This document shows, piece after piece, positions 45,157 through 52,032 of a stretch of 64,000 nt of DNA. The notes under the pieces were generated by a model. The model was not told the DNA's origin. It was given only the letters and a program-made list of their open reading frames with translations, and did not search any database. Source of the DNA: Streptomyces asoensis (lineage in GTDB: Bacteria; Actinomycetota; Actinomycetes; Streptomycetales; Streptomycetaceae). The stretch lies in assembly GCF_016860545.1 (NCBI RefSeq), contig NZ_BNEB01000003.1:868001-932000 (forward strand), in the 5' to 3' direction. Numbering within the stretch: position 1 is the stretch's first letter; each line of letters opens with the position of its first letter. Made by a program: the position numbers and the translations under genes.

Positions 45157-45743
45157 ATGACCGTCACTGAGGACAGGATCACGATGGCCGAGGAGAGCGA
45201 CGAGCTGTCTCTGGACGTCATGTTCGAGTGGCTCGAGAAGATGCCCGTCCCCGAGGGAACGAAGGTCGAGATCGTCGGGGGAAACATCTTCATGTCACCG
45301 CAGCGGCAGCACCACTGGGAGATCATCTCGGCCATTTTCGAACAGCTGCGGGACACGTATCCGCGCAAGCGGATCGCCTCCGATGTACGCATCGACTTCC
45401 CCGGTCACCTGAACGGCTTCGCATGCGACCTGGCTGCCATGGCCGACCGTTCCGTGAAGGACGGCAAGAGTCGCTGGCGCTACCAGGACGTCGAGTTCGT
45501 GGCCGAGGTCATCTCCAAGGACACGGCGGCGAACGACTAGGGCCGAAGAAGCTCGCCTACGCCACGGCCGAGGTTCCGGTGTATCTCATCGCCGACCCCT
45601 ACAAGGGCCGGTGCTACCTCTACACCAGCCCCAAGGAGGGCGACTACGTCACTCGGACGAAGGTCGACTTCGGCGACGACGTCGATCTGACGGGCACCGT
45701 GGTCGGCCTCGTCGTCCAGACGGACGAGTTCCCCCGCGACTGA
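45157..45743 (+). pseudogene. Uma2-family (DUF820) endonuclease-like gene, broken by a one-base deletion
   Basis: Frame 1 (45157-45540) encodes about 127 residues with the Uma2 pattern: VPEGTKVEIVGGNIFMSPQ, KRIASDVRIDFPG and VEFVAEVISKDTAAND, a PD-(D/E)xK-like core. It then hits TAG at 45538-45540. The family continuation (GPKKLAYATAEVPVYLIADPY...VGLVVQTDEFPRD) follows at once in another frame up to 45743. Inserting one base after 45539 (TA-GGG to TACGGG) restores the expected N-D-Y-G-P-K-K. It is a genuine frameshift or a sequencing error. GGGGAGGAG precedes the ATG. The family expands in Streptomyces; function poorly known. Confidence 0.88.
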
Positions 45744-45812
45744 CCCGCCCGGCCCCTCTCACCCCTCGCCCCCCTTGCATCGAGCGCACTCCAGGACGTT
45801 GGCTTGAGTGCC

Positions 45813-46805
45813 ATGAAGTACACGCAGCTCGGACGTACCGGACTCAAGGTCAGCCGCCTCGTCCTCGGCACCATGAACTTCGGCCCGCAGACCGACGAGA
45901 CCGACAGCCACGCGATCATGGACGCGGCGCTCGGCGCGGGCATCAATGTCTTCGACACCGCGAATGTCTACGGCTGGGGCGAGAACAAGGGCCGTACCGA
46001 GGAGATCATCGGCAGCTGGTTCGCGAAGGGCGGCGGCCGCCGGGACAAGGTGGTCCTCGCCACCAAGGTGTACGGCAACATGGCCGCCGACGGCGAGGCC
46101 TGGCCCAACCACGACAAGCTCTCCGCGCTGAACATCCGGCGGGCCGTCGACGCGAGCCTCAAGCGGCTCGGCACCGACCACATCGACCTCTACCAGTTCC
46201 ACCACGTCGACCGCAGCACCGGCTTCGAGGAGATCTGGCAGGCCGTCGACGTGCTCGTCCAGCAGGGCAAGATCCTCTACGCCGGTTCGTCCAACTTCCC
46301 CGGCTACAAGATCGCCCAGGCCAACGAGACCGCCGCCCGCCGGGGCGGCACCATCGGGCTCGTCAGTGAGCAGTGCCTGTACAACCTGGCCGAGCGGCGC
46401 GCCGAGATGGAGGTGATCCCGGCCGCGCAGGAGTACGGCCTCGGGGTCATCCCCTGGTCGCCGCTGCACGGAGGGCTGCTGGGCGGGGTCATCAAGAAGC
46501 AGGCCGAGGGCGGCCGCCGCGCCTCCGGGCGGGCCGCCGACTCCCTCGCCGACACCAGGACCCGCGCGCAGATCCAGGCCTACGAGGACCTCCTGGAGAA
46601 GCACGGCACCGAACCCGGCGAGGCGGCTCTGGCCTGGCTGCTCACCCGGCCCGGGGTGACCGGCCCGATCGTCGGCCCGCGCACGGCGGAGCAGCTGGAG
46701 TCGGCCCTGCGGGCGGTCGATCTGGAACTGAGCGAGGAACTGCTGACCGGCCTGGACGAGGTCTTCCCCGGTCCGGGCCCGTCCCCGGAGGCCTTCGCCT
46801 GGTAG
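45813..46805 (+). CDS. Aldo/keto reductase
   Basis: 330 residues, AKR fold similar to YghZ/potassium-channel beta types. The tetrad residues are in NVFDTANVYGWGENKG (Asp, Tyr), KVVLATKVYG (Lys) and DLYQFHHVD (His). NADPH contacts include IVGPRTAEQLESAL. It would reduce aldehydes or ketones. MKYTQLGRTG is the standard N-terminus, so ATG 45813 is used; an in-frame TTG at 45804 with AGGA seven bases upstream could add three residues. Confidence 0.92.
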   Translation: MKYTQLGRTGLKVSRLVLGTMNFGPQTDETDSHAIMDAALGAGINVFDTANVYGWGENKGRTEEIIGSWFAKGGGRRDKVVLATKVYGNMAADGEAWPNHDKLSALNIRRAVDASLKRLGTDHIDLYQFHHVDRSTGFEEIWQAVDVLVQQGKILYAGSSNFPGYKIAQANETAARRGGTIGLVSEQCLYNLAERRAEMEVIPAAQEYGLGVIPWSPLHGGLLGGVIKKQAEGGRRASGRAADSLADTRTRAQIQAYEDLLEKHGTEPGEAALAWLLTRPGVTGPIVGPRTAEQLESALRAVDLELSEELLTGLDEVFPGPGPSPEAFAW

Positions 46806-46810
46806 CGGTT

Positions 46811-46871
46811 CCCCGCGGAACACCCGCGGGGCGGGCAGTGCCCGGCGAGGCCGGCGACCGGCCTCGCCGGG
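46811..46871 (+). terminator. Two tandem hairpins after the aldo/keto reductase
   Basis: Hairpin 1 has an 8-bp stem CCCCGCGG at 46811-46831. Hairpin 2 has a 14-bp stem CCCGGCGAGGCCGG with a 3-base loop at 46841-46871. Both are perfect. They stand ahead of minus-strand genes. Confidence 0.7.
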
Positions 46872-46963
46872 GCCGGTGGGGGCGGAGGCGGGAGCGGGGC
46901 GGGGGTCTCCGAGGGGCCCGCCGGCCTACAGGAGGGCGGTGGGGGCGGTTCGGGTGGGCTTTG

Positions 46964-47053
46964 TCATCGGCCGACCGCCGCGGCCACCGCCACCACGACG
47001 AACATCAGTACGAGCGCACCGGCCATGATCCGGTTCCGGGTCTTCGGGTCCAC
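46964..47053 (-). CDS. 29-residue single-helix membrane peptide
   Basis: GTG at 47051-47053 to TGA at 46964-46966. The peptide is MDPKTRNRIMAGALVLM followed by FVVVAVAAAVGR. A basic, polar head of nine residues precedes a 17-19-residue hydrophobic helix, as in small regulatory membrane peptides. A -10 box TAGGCT (minus strand, 47060-47065) lies six bases before the GTG, so the message is leaderless. The phosphodiesterase gene ends just upstream, but this gene has its own promoter. Function unknown. Confidence 0.65.
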   Translation of the reverse strand: MDPKTRNRIMAGALVLMFVVVAVAAAVGR

Positions 47054-47059
47054 GTACCG

Positions 47060-47065
47060 AGCCTA
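47060..47065 (-). promoter_or_regulatory. -10 box of the small membrane peptide
   Basis: TAGGCT on the minus strand, six bases before the GTG start. It overlaps the end of the phosphodiesterase gene (stop at 47063-47065). Confidence 0.5.
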
Positions 47066-47635
47066 ACCGGCCCCGCCGAGCGGCAGGCGACCGACCGGTT
47101 CGTAGCGGGGGCGCTCCCCCGCCACGCCGGACGTCGGCAGGACGCTGCGCACCAGCACCAGTTCCCGCACGGTCCAGGCACGGCCCTGGAAGGCGTCCAG
47201 CGCCTCGACGTACTGCCGGACGTCCACGGCGTCGCGGCTGCGGGCAAGGGTGAGGTGCGGCTTGTAGCGGCGGTGCTCGCCCAGGGCGACGCCCGCCTTG
47301 CGGGCCGCCGCCTCCGCCCGGTCCGCCAGCAGCCGCAGCGCGGGCACGTCCCCGGCCGCCCCGGCCCACAGCGCCCGCCCGTGCCCGAAGTGGCCCCCGC
47401 CGCGCAGGGCCAGCGGGAAGGGCGCGCCGCGGTGCGCGGCGCGCGCCAGCCGTTCCGACAGCTCCGGGACGAGGGCGTCGTCGGTCTCGCCGTAGAAGGC
47501 GAGGGTGAAGTGCCAGCCGGGGCGGTCCGTCCAGCGCAGCGCGTCCGCGCCGGGCAGGGTGCGCAACCGGGCGACCTCGGCGGCGAGTTCGTCGGCGATG
47601 TCGTCCGGGGGCAGCACGGCGGCGAAGAGTCTCAT
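47063..47635 (-). CDS. thpR: RNA 2',3'-cyclic phosphodiesterase (ThpR/LigT)
   Basis: 190 residues, 2H phosphoesterase fold. Both HxTx motifs are present: HFTLAF (about residue 43) and HLTLAR (about residue 128). It hydrolyses cyclic phosphate ends of RNA; some members ligate tRNA halves in vitro. The ATG at 47633-47635 starts directly at the MRLFAAVLP family N-terminus. The stop sits inside the promoter of the small membrane peptide. Confidence 0.92.
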   Translation of the reverse strand: MRLFAAVLPPDDIADELAAEVARLRTLPGADALRWTDRPGWHFTLAFYGETDDALVPELSERLARAAHRGAPFPLALRGGGHFGHGRALWAGAAGDVPALRLLADRAEAAARKAGVALGEHRRYKPHLTLARSRDAVDVRQYVEALDAFQGRAWTVRELVLVRSVLPTSGVAGERPRYEPVGRLPLGGAG

Positions 47636-47782
47636 GCCCCGATCTTCCCGGCGGCCCGGACGGCGCGCACCCGTCGCCCGGAACGGGCCCGACGGCCGCA
47701 CCCGCCCGCGGCGGGGGGCCGTCGTGCCGCCCGGTCGTCCGGTCGTCGGTCGTCCGGTCGCCCCGGTCGCCCCGGTCGTCGG

Positions 47783-49156
47783 TCAGGCGACCGTGGCGAG
47801 TTCCCGGTTCTCCCGTGGGACGAAGCGCACGATCGGGTGGCCGTGGTGCCAGCCGACCGACAGGCGCAGGTTGCCCATGCGGGCGAGGACCAGGCCGACG
47901 GTGGCGGCCGCGGCGGCCGAGACCGCGCCGCCCGACGCCAGGCCCGCCCGGACGCCGTACGCGTCGGTGACCCAGCCGGCGATCGGGGCGCCGATGGGGG
48001 CGCCGCCCATGAACACCATCATGTAGAGGGCCATCACACGGCCTCGCATCGCGGGGTCGGTGCTCAGCTGGACGCTGCTGTTGGCGGTGACGTTGACCGT
48101 CATGCCGAACATCCCGATCGGGGCCATGAGCAGGGCGAACAGCCACAGCGACGGGGCCGCGGAGGCGACGATCTCCATCGCGCCGAACGCCACGGCCGCG
48201 GCGACCAGCACCCGCATCCGGGCCGTGCCGCGCCGGGCCGCGAGCAGGGCGCCCGCCAGGGAGCCCACCGCCATCAGCGTGTTGAAGAGGCTGTAGGAGC
48301 CGGCGCCCGCGTGGAAGACGTCGTCGGCGAAGGCCGAGAGGTAGACGGGGAAGTTGAAGCCGAAGGTGCTGACGAACCCGACCAGGACGATCGTCCAGAT
48401 CAGTTCGGGGCGCCCGGCGACGTACTGGAGGCCCTCGCGCAGCTGCCCCTTGCCGCGCGGGGCGCGCTGGACGGCGTGCAGCTCGCGCGAGCGCATCAGC
48501 AGCAGGCCGGCGAGGGGTGCGACGAAGGACAGGCCGTTGAAGAGGAACGCCCAGCCGGTGCCGACGCCGGTGATCATCACGCCCGCCACGGCGGGGCCGA
48601 CCAGGCGGGCCGACTGGAAGTTCGCGGAGTTGAGGCTGACCGCGTTCTGGAGCTGGTCGGGTCCGACCATCTCGGAGACGAAGGTCTGGCGGGCCGGGTT
48701 GTCGAGCACGGTGGCGAGGCCCACGGCGAAGGCGGCCACATAGACGTGCCAGACCTGGACGTGTCCGGAGAGGCTGAGGGCGGCGAGCGCGATGCCGGTG
48801 AGGGCCATCGCGGACTGGGTGAAGAGCAGGGTGCGCCGCTTGGGGAGCCGGTCGACGAGGACGCCGCCGTAGAGGCCGAAGAGCAGCATCGGCAGGAACT
48901 GGAGCGCGGTCGTCACGCCGACGGCGGTGGCGGAGCCGGTGAGGCTCAGGACCAGCCAGTCCTGGGCGATGCGCTGCATCCAGGTGCCGATGTTCGAGAC
49001 GACCTGGCCCATGAAGAACAGGCGGTAGTTCCTGACCTTCAGGGAGCTGAACATGGACGATCCGGCGGGCTTGCCGACGCCCGGGGCGGGCTTGCCGGCA
49101 AGGGTGTCGTGGGTGGTCGGTGCGGGGGCGGAGTCTGCTCCGGGTCCCGAACTCAA
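47783..49156 (-). CDS. MFS exporter (EntS-like)
   Basis: About 457 residues with 12 membrane helices. NYRLFFMGQVVSNIGTWMQRIAQDWLVLSLTGSATAVG is the first helix pair, and GGVLVDRLPKRRTLL is the MFS motif-A loop. VLDNPARQTFVSEMVGPDQLQNAVSLNSANFQSARLVGPAVAG is typical of EntS/tetracycline-like exporters. The start is taken as TTG 49154-49156 because GAGGAGG stands seven bases before it. GTG 49183 is in frame but has no ribosome site. It lies 66 bp (40 bp from GTG) after a MarR gene and is probably controlled by it. Drug or siderophore export is possible. Confidence 0.9.
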   Translation of the reverse strand: MSSGPGADSAPAPTTHDTLAGKPAPGVGKPAGSSMFSSLKVRNYRLFFMGQVVSNIGTWMQRIAQDWLVLSLTGSATAVGVTTALQFLPMLLFGLYGGVLVDRLPKRRTLLFTQSAMALTGIALAALSLSGHVQVWHVYVAAFAVGLATVLDNPARQTFVSEMVGPDQLQNAVSLNSANFQSARLVGPAVAGVMITGVGTGWAFLFNGLSFVAPLAGLLLMRSRELHAVQRAPRGKGQLREGLQYVAGRPELIWTIVLVGFVSTFGFNFPVYLSAFADDVFHAGAGSYSLFNTLMAVGSLAGALLAARRGTARMRVLVAAAVAFGAMEIVASAAPSLWLFALLMAPIGMFGMTVNVTANSSVQLSTDPAMRGRVMALYMMVFMGGAPIGAPIAGWVTDAYGVRAGLASGGAVSAAAAATVGLVLARMGNLRLSVGWHHGHPIVRFVPRENRELATVA

Positions 49157-49222
49157 AAGGTTCGCCTCCTCATGGCTGTCCACGGGCGCCGGTCGGGGGC
49201 GTCCGTCACAGGCGACGGCTGT

Positions 49223-49660
49223 CTACAGGTGTGCGAGTTTCTCCAGCACGGGGGCGGCGGCGCGCAGTGCGGCCCACTCGTCCTCGTCGAGGCCGTCGAC
49301 CAGGGTGGCCAGGAAGGCGTTGCGCTTGGCGCGGCTCTCCTCGAGCATGGCCTCGGCCTGCTCGGTCTTGGTGACGACCTTCTGGCGCCGGTCCTCGGGG
49401 TGCGGCTCCAGCCGGACCAGACCCTTGGCCTCCAGCAGCGCCACGATGCGGGTCATCGAGGGCGGCTGCACGTGCTCCTTGCGGGCGAGTTCGCCCGGGG
49501 TGGCACTGCCGCACAGGGAGAGGGTGCCGAGCACCGACATCTCGGTGGGGCTCAGCGACTCGTCGACCCGCTGGTGCTTGAGCCGACGGGACAGCCGCAT
49601 GACGGCTGAACGCAGGGAGTTCACGGCGGCAGCGTCGTCGCCATGGGTGAGGTCAGGCAT
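49223..49660 (-). CDS. MarR-family regulator
   Basis: 145 residues. The winged helix is at about residues 35-100: LSPTEMSVLGTLSLCGSATPGELARKEHVQPPSMTRIVALLEAKGLVRLEPHPEDRRQKVVTKT (49350-49560 region), with the DxRxxxV wing. It probably represses its own operon with the MFS exporter. ATG 49658-49660 is preferred; ATG 49678 would add six residues. An inverted repeat overlaps the start region. Confidence 0.9.
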   Translation of the reverse strand: MPDLTHGDDAAAVNSLRSAVMRLSRRLKHQRVDESLSPTEMSVLGTLSLCGSATPGELARKEHVQPPSMTRIVALLEAKGLVRLEPHPEDRRQKVVTKTEQAEAMLEESRAKRNAFLATLVDGLDEDEWAALRAAAPVLEKLAHL

Positions 49661-49663
49661 CTC

Positions 49664-49691
49664 TTTAGCGTAACTCATTACTCTCGCTAAA
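49664..49691. promoter_or_regulatory. Inverted repeat TTTAGCG-N14-CGCTAAA before the MarR gene
   Basis: Perfect 7-bp arms at 49664-49670 and 49685-49691. AT-rich for this genome. Placed directly upstream of (and around) the MarR start, so an autoregulatory operator is likely. Confidence 0.7.
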
Positions 49692-49812
49692 CAAGCTGGG
49701 GGTCCCCTGGATTCCCCGTGACCCCGGACACGGAAACCCCACCGTCACTCGAACGAGTGAGTAGGCGGCGAAAGGGGCCGGACTGCGGTACGGCGCCCGC
49801 GACCCTCGTCCC

Positions 49813-49995
49813 ATGGGGACCAGTGTGCTCAGCCTGCGGATAGACGGAGAGCTGCTCGAGCGGCTCCGCCACCATGCGGCGAAAAGGGGAATGAGCGTCC
49901 AGGACTATGTCGTCCAGACGCTCATTCGTGATGACTTCGACGAGCGGTTCCAGACCGCCGTCGAGGAGACGGAGAAGTTCTACGGGCGCACCTGA
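49813..49995 (+). CDS. Ribbon-helix-helix (CopG/Arc-like) protein
   Basis: 60 residues. A beta strand TSVLSLRIDGELLERL is followed by two helices, HHAAKRGMSVQDYVVQTLIRDDF, the RHH fold. A short acidic tail ends EETEKFYGRT. It resembles antitoxin-type DNA-binding proteins, but no toxin gene is adjacent: the next gene is a purine permease on the other strand. It could be a solitary regulator. Confidence 0.82.
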   Translation: MGTSVLSLRIDGELLERLRHHAAKRGMSVQDYVVQTLIRDDFDERFQTAVEETEKFYGRT

Positions 49996-50017
49996 GCCCC
50001 CGCGCGTGCGGGGGCTC
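49994..50017. terminator. Terminator hairpin overlapping the RHH stop codon
   Basis: GAGCCCCCGC, loop GCGT, GCGGGGGCTC: a perfect 10-bp stem. Its first two bases are the last two of the TGA stop at 49993-49995. It lies between convergent genes. Confidence 0.75.
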
Positions 50018-50038
50018 GGGCGGCCCCGGGGGCCGGCG

Positions 50039-51490
50039 TCAGGTGAGGCCGAGGGCCGGCATCAGGTAGTAGAAGGCGAAGACGGCGGAGACGACGTACA
50101 TCGGGACCGGGACCTCCCGGCCGCGTCCGACCGCGAGGCGCAGCAGCACGAACGTGATGAAGCCCATGCCGATGCCGTTGGTGATCGAGTAGGTGAACGG
50201 CATCATCACCATGGTGATGAACGCCGGGATGGCGATGGTGAGGTCGGCCCAGTCGATCTCCTTGACCGAACCGGCCAGGATCAGGAAGCCGACGGCGAGC
50301 AGCGCCGGGGTGGCGGCCTGGGACGGGACCATCGTGGCGACGGGCGTCAGGAACAGCGCGAGCGTGAAGAGACCGCCGGTGACGAGGTTCGCGAAGCCGG
50401 TGCGGGCGCCCTCGCCGACGCCGGCCGTGGACTCCACGAAGGCGGTGGTGGCGGAGGACGAGCTGGCTCCGCCCGCGGCGACGGCGAGGCCGTCGACGAA
50501 GAGGACCTTGTTGATGCCGGGCATCTCGCCCTGGGCGTTGGTCAGCTTGGCCTCGTCGCTGACGCCCATGATCGTGCCCATCGCGTCGAAGAAGCACGAC
50601 AGCAGGACCGTGAAGACGAAGAGGATGCCGGTCAGGACGCCGACCTTGCCGAAGCCGCCGAACAGGCTGACCTCGCCGATGAGCCCGAAGTCGGGCGTGG
50701 CGACGGGGTTGCCCGGCCACTCGGGGGTGGTGAGGCCCCAGGAGGGGACCGTCGCGACGGCGTTGATGATCAGCGCGAGGACGGTCATCGCGACGATCGA
50801 GATGAGGATCGCGCCGGGCACCTTGCGGGTGATCAGGGCCAGCGTGAGCAGGGCGCCCAGGATGAAGACGAGGACCGGCCAGCCGTTCAGGTGACCGTCG
50901 GCGCCGAGCTGGAGCGGGACGGTGGTGTGGGCGGCGTCCGGGATACGGCTGACGAAGCCGGAGTCGACGAGCCCGATCAGCATGATGAACAGGCCGATAC
51001 CGATGCTGATCGCCTTGCGCAGGCCGAACGGCACCGCGTTCATGACGCGCTCGCGCAGGCCGGTGGCGACCAGGAGCATGACCACGAATCCGGCCAGCAC
51101 CACCATGCCCATGGCGTCCGGCCAGGACATCCGGGGCGCGAGCTGGAGGGCGACGACCGAGTTCACGCCGAGGCCGGCGGCGAGCGCGATGGGCACGTTG
51201 CCGATCACGCCCATGAGGAGCGTGGTGAAGGCGGCCGTCACACAGGTGGCGGTGACCAGCTGGCCGTTGTCCAGCTGATGCCCGTACATGTCCTTGGCGC
51301 TGCCGAGGATGATCGGGTTCAGCACGATGATGTACGCCATCGCGAAGAAGGTGGCGAAACCGCCCCGGATCTCGCGGGGCAGGGTGCTGCCGCGTTCGGA
51401 GATCCGGAAGTAGCGGTCGAGGGCGCCGTAGAGAGGCGTGGCTCCCGGCTGTTCAGGGGCGGGGACCTTGGCGGGGGCCGACGAGGGCAT
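50039..51490 (-). CDS. AzgA-type (NCS2) purine permease
   Basis: 483 residues with about 12-14 membrane helices. The family N-terminus is RGSTLPREIRGGFATFFAMAYIIVLNPIIL. Conserved transport blocks are GLGVNSVVALQLAPRMSWPDAMGMVVLAGFVV and TTAFVESTAGVGEGARTGFANLVTGGLF. It imports adenine, guanine or hypoxanthine. ATG at 51488-51490 with AGGAAA upstream. A dyad GAAC-N7-GTTC lies about 55 bp upstream. Confidence 0.9.
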   Translation of the reverse strand: MPSSAPAKVPAPEQPGATPLYGALDRYFRISERGSTLPREIRGGFATFFAMAYIIVLNPIILGSAKDMYGHQLDNGQLVTATCVTAAFTTLLMGVIGNVPIALAAGLGVNSVVALQLAPRMSWPDAMGMVVLAGFVVMLLVATGLRERVMNAVPFGLRKAISIGIGLFIMLIGLVDSGFVSRIPDAAHTTVPLQLGADGHLNGWPVLVFILGALLTLALITRKVPGAILISIVAMTVLALIINAVATVPSWGLTTPEWPGNPVATPDFGLIGEVSLFGGFGKVGVLTGILFVFTVLLSCFFDAMGTIMGVSDEAKLTNAQGEMPGINKVLFVDGLAVAAGGASSSSATTAFVESTAGVGEGARTGFANLVTGGLFTLALFLTPVATMVPSQAATPALLAVGFLILAGSVKEIDWADLTIAIPAFITMVMMPFTYSITNGIGMGFITFVLLRLAVGRGREVPVPMYVVSAVFAFYYLMPALGLT

Positions 51491-51543
51491 CTTTTTGGCG
51501 TTTCCTACGAAGAGAAGTGGTCAGGGGTAAACCGTTTCAGTAT

Positions 51544-51558
51544 GAACATATAACGTTC
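51544..51558. promoter_or_regulatory. Dyad GAAC-ATATAAC-GTTC between the permease and DUF2530 genes
   Basis: A short inverted repeat inside an AT-rich segment (TATGAACATATAACGTTC) 54 bp before the permease start. A purine-responsive operator or the permease's -10 region is possible. Confidence 0.4.
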
Positions 51559-51607
51559 GGATCGGCCATCTCCGCGCGTAGACCGAATCTCCTCGTAAGC
51601 TGAGCCC

Positions 51608-51898
51608 ATGGAGAAGTGGATCCCCGAGCACGAGGCGCCGGAGCCCCTGGAGGGCCCCGTGGTCGCCACCATCACCGGCGGCACGATCCTCTGGTTCGTC
51701 CTCTTCCTGGTCCAGCTCCCCTTCTACGGCTGGTTCGACGACCACGGCCGTACCTGGTGGGTGTGGACCTGCCTCGCGGGCGCCGGACTCGGCCTCATCG
51801 GCATCTGGTACGTCCGCAAGCGGGACGCGGCGATCAAGCGCGAGGCCGCGAACGCGGCGAGCGGACCGGGCGGGCCCGCGGACCCGGTCGCCGGGTAG
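51608..51898 (+). CDS. DUF2530 small membrane protein
   Basis: 96 residues with two helices: ATITGGTILWFVLFLVQLPFYGW and WWVWTCLAGAGLGLIGIWYV. A charged C-terminus follows (RKRDAAIKREAANAA). This is the actinobacterial DUF2530 layout. A -10 box TAAGCT at 51596-51601 is six bases before the ATG, so it is leaderless. It is divergent from the purine permease, with 117 bp between starts. Function unknown. Confidence 0.88.
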   Translation: MEKWIPEHEAPEPLEGPVVATITGGTILWFVLFLVQLPFYGWFDDHGRTWWVWTCLAGAGLGLIGIWYVRKRDAAIKREAANAASGPGGPADPVAG

Positions 51899-52016
51899 AC
51901 CCCGCGGGCGGCCCGTTCCGGGGCGGTACGCCTCAGGCACTACACGCGGCGCCGCCCCCGTCCTCCCGAGGTCGGATCTTCGGCGTCCCCGGGGGGTGAA
52001 GCCCCGCGACCGCACG

Positions 52017-52032
52017 TACCGTCGATGCCATG
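52017..52032 (+). promoter_or_regulatory. Leaderless promoter of the P-type ATPase
   Basis: TACCGT at 52017-52022, seven bases, then the ATG at 52030. No Shine-Dalgarno. Confidence 0.5.

Noticed and set aside
46926..46967. 13-codon frame beginning MTKPTRT that overlaps the small membrane peptide stop (ATGA)
   Set aside because: Too short and without hydrophobic or conserved features; could be chance.
47055..47075. DmdR1 iron box around the small-peptide promoter (GGTTAGGCTC)
   Set aside because: Only the central part matches the 19-bp consensus; the outer arms do not, and TAGGCT is explained as a -10.
46373..49609. Plus-strand open frame of more than 1000 codons
   Set aside because: It runs across the aldo/keto reductase, phosphodiesterase, MFS and MarR genes in other frames and has no domain.
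49813..49995. Toxin-antitoxin pair with the RHH protein as antitoxin
   Set aside because: No toxin-size gene adjoins it; a terminator follows immediately and the next gene is a permease on the other strand.
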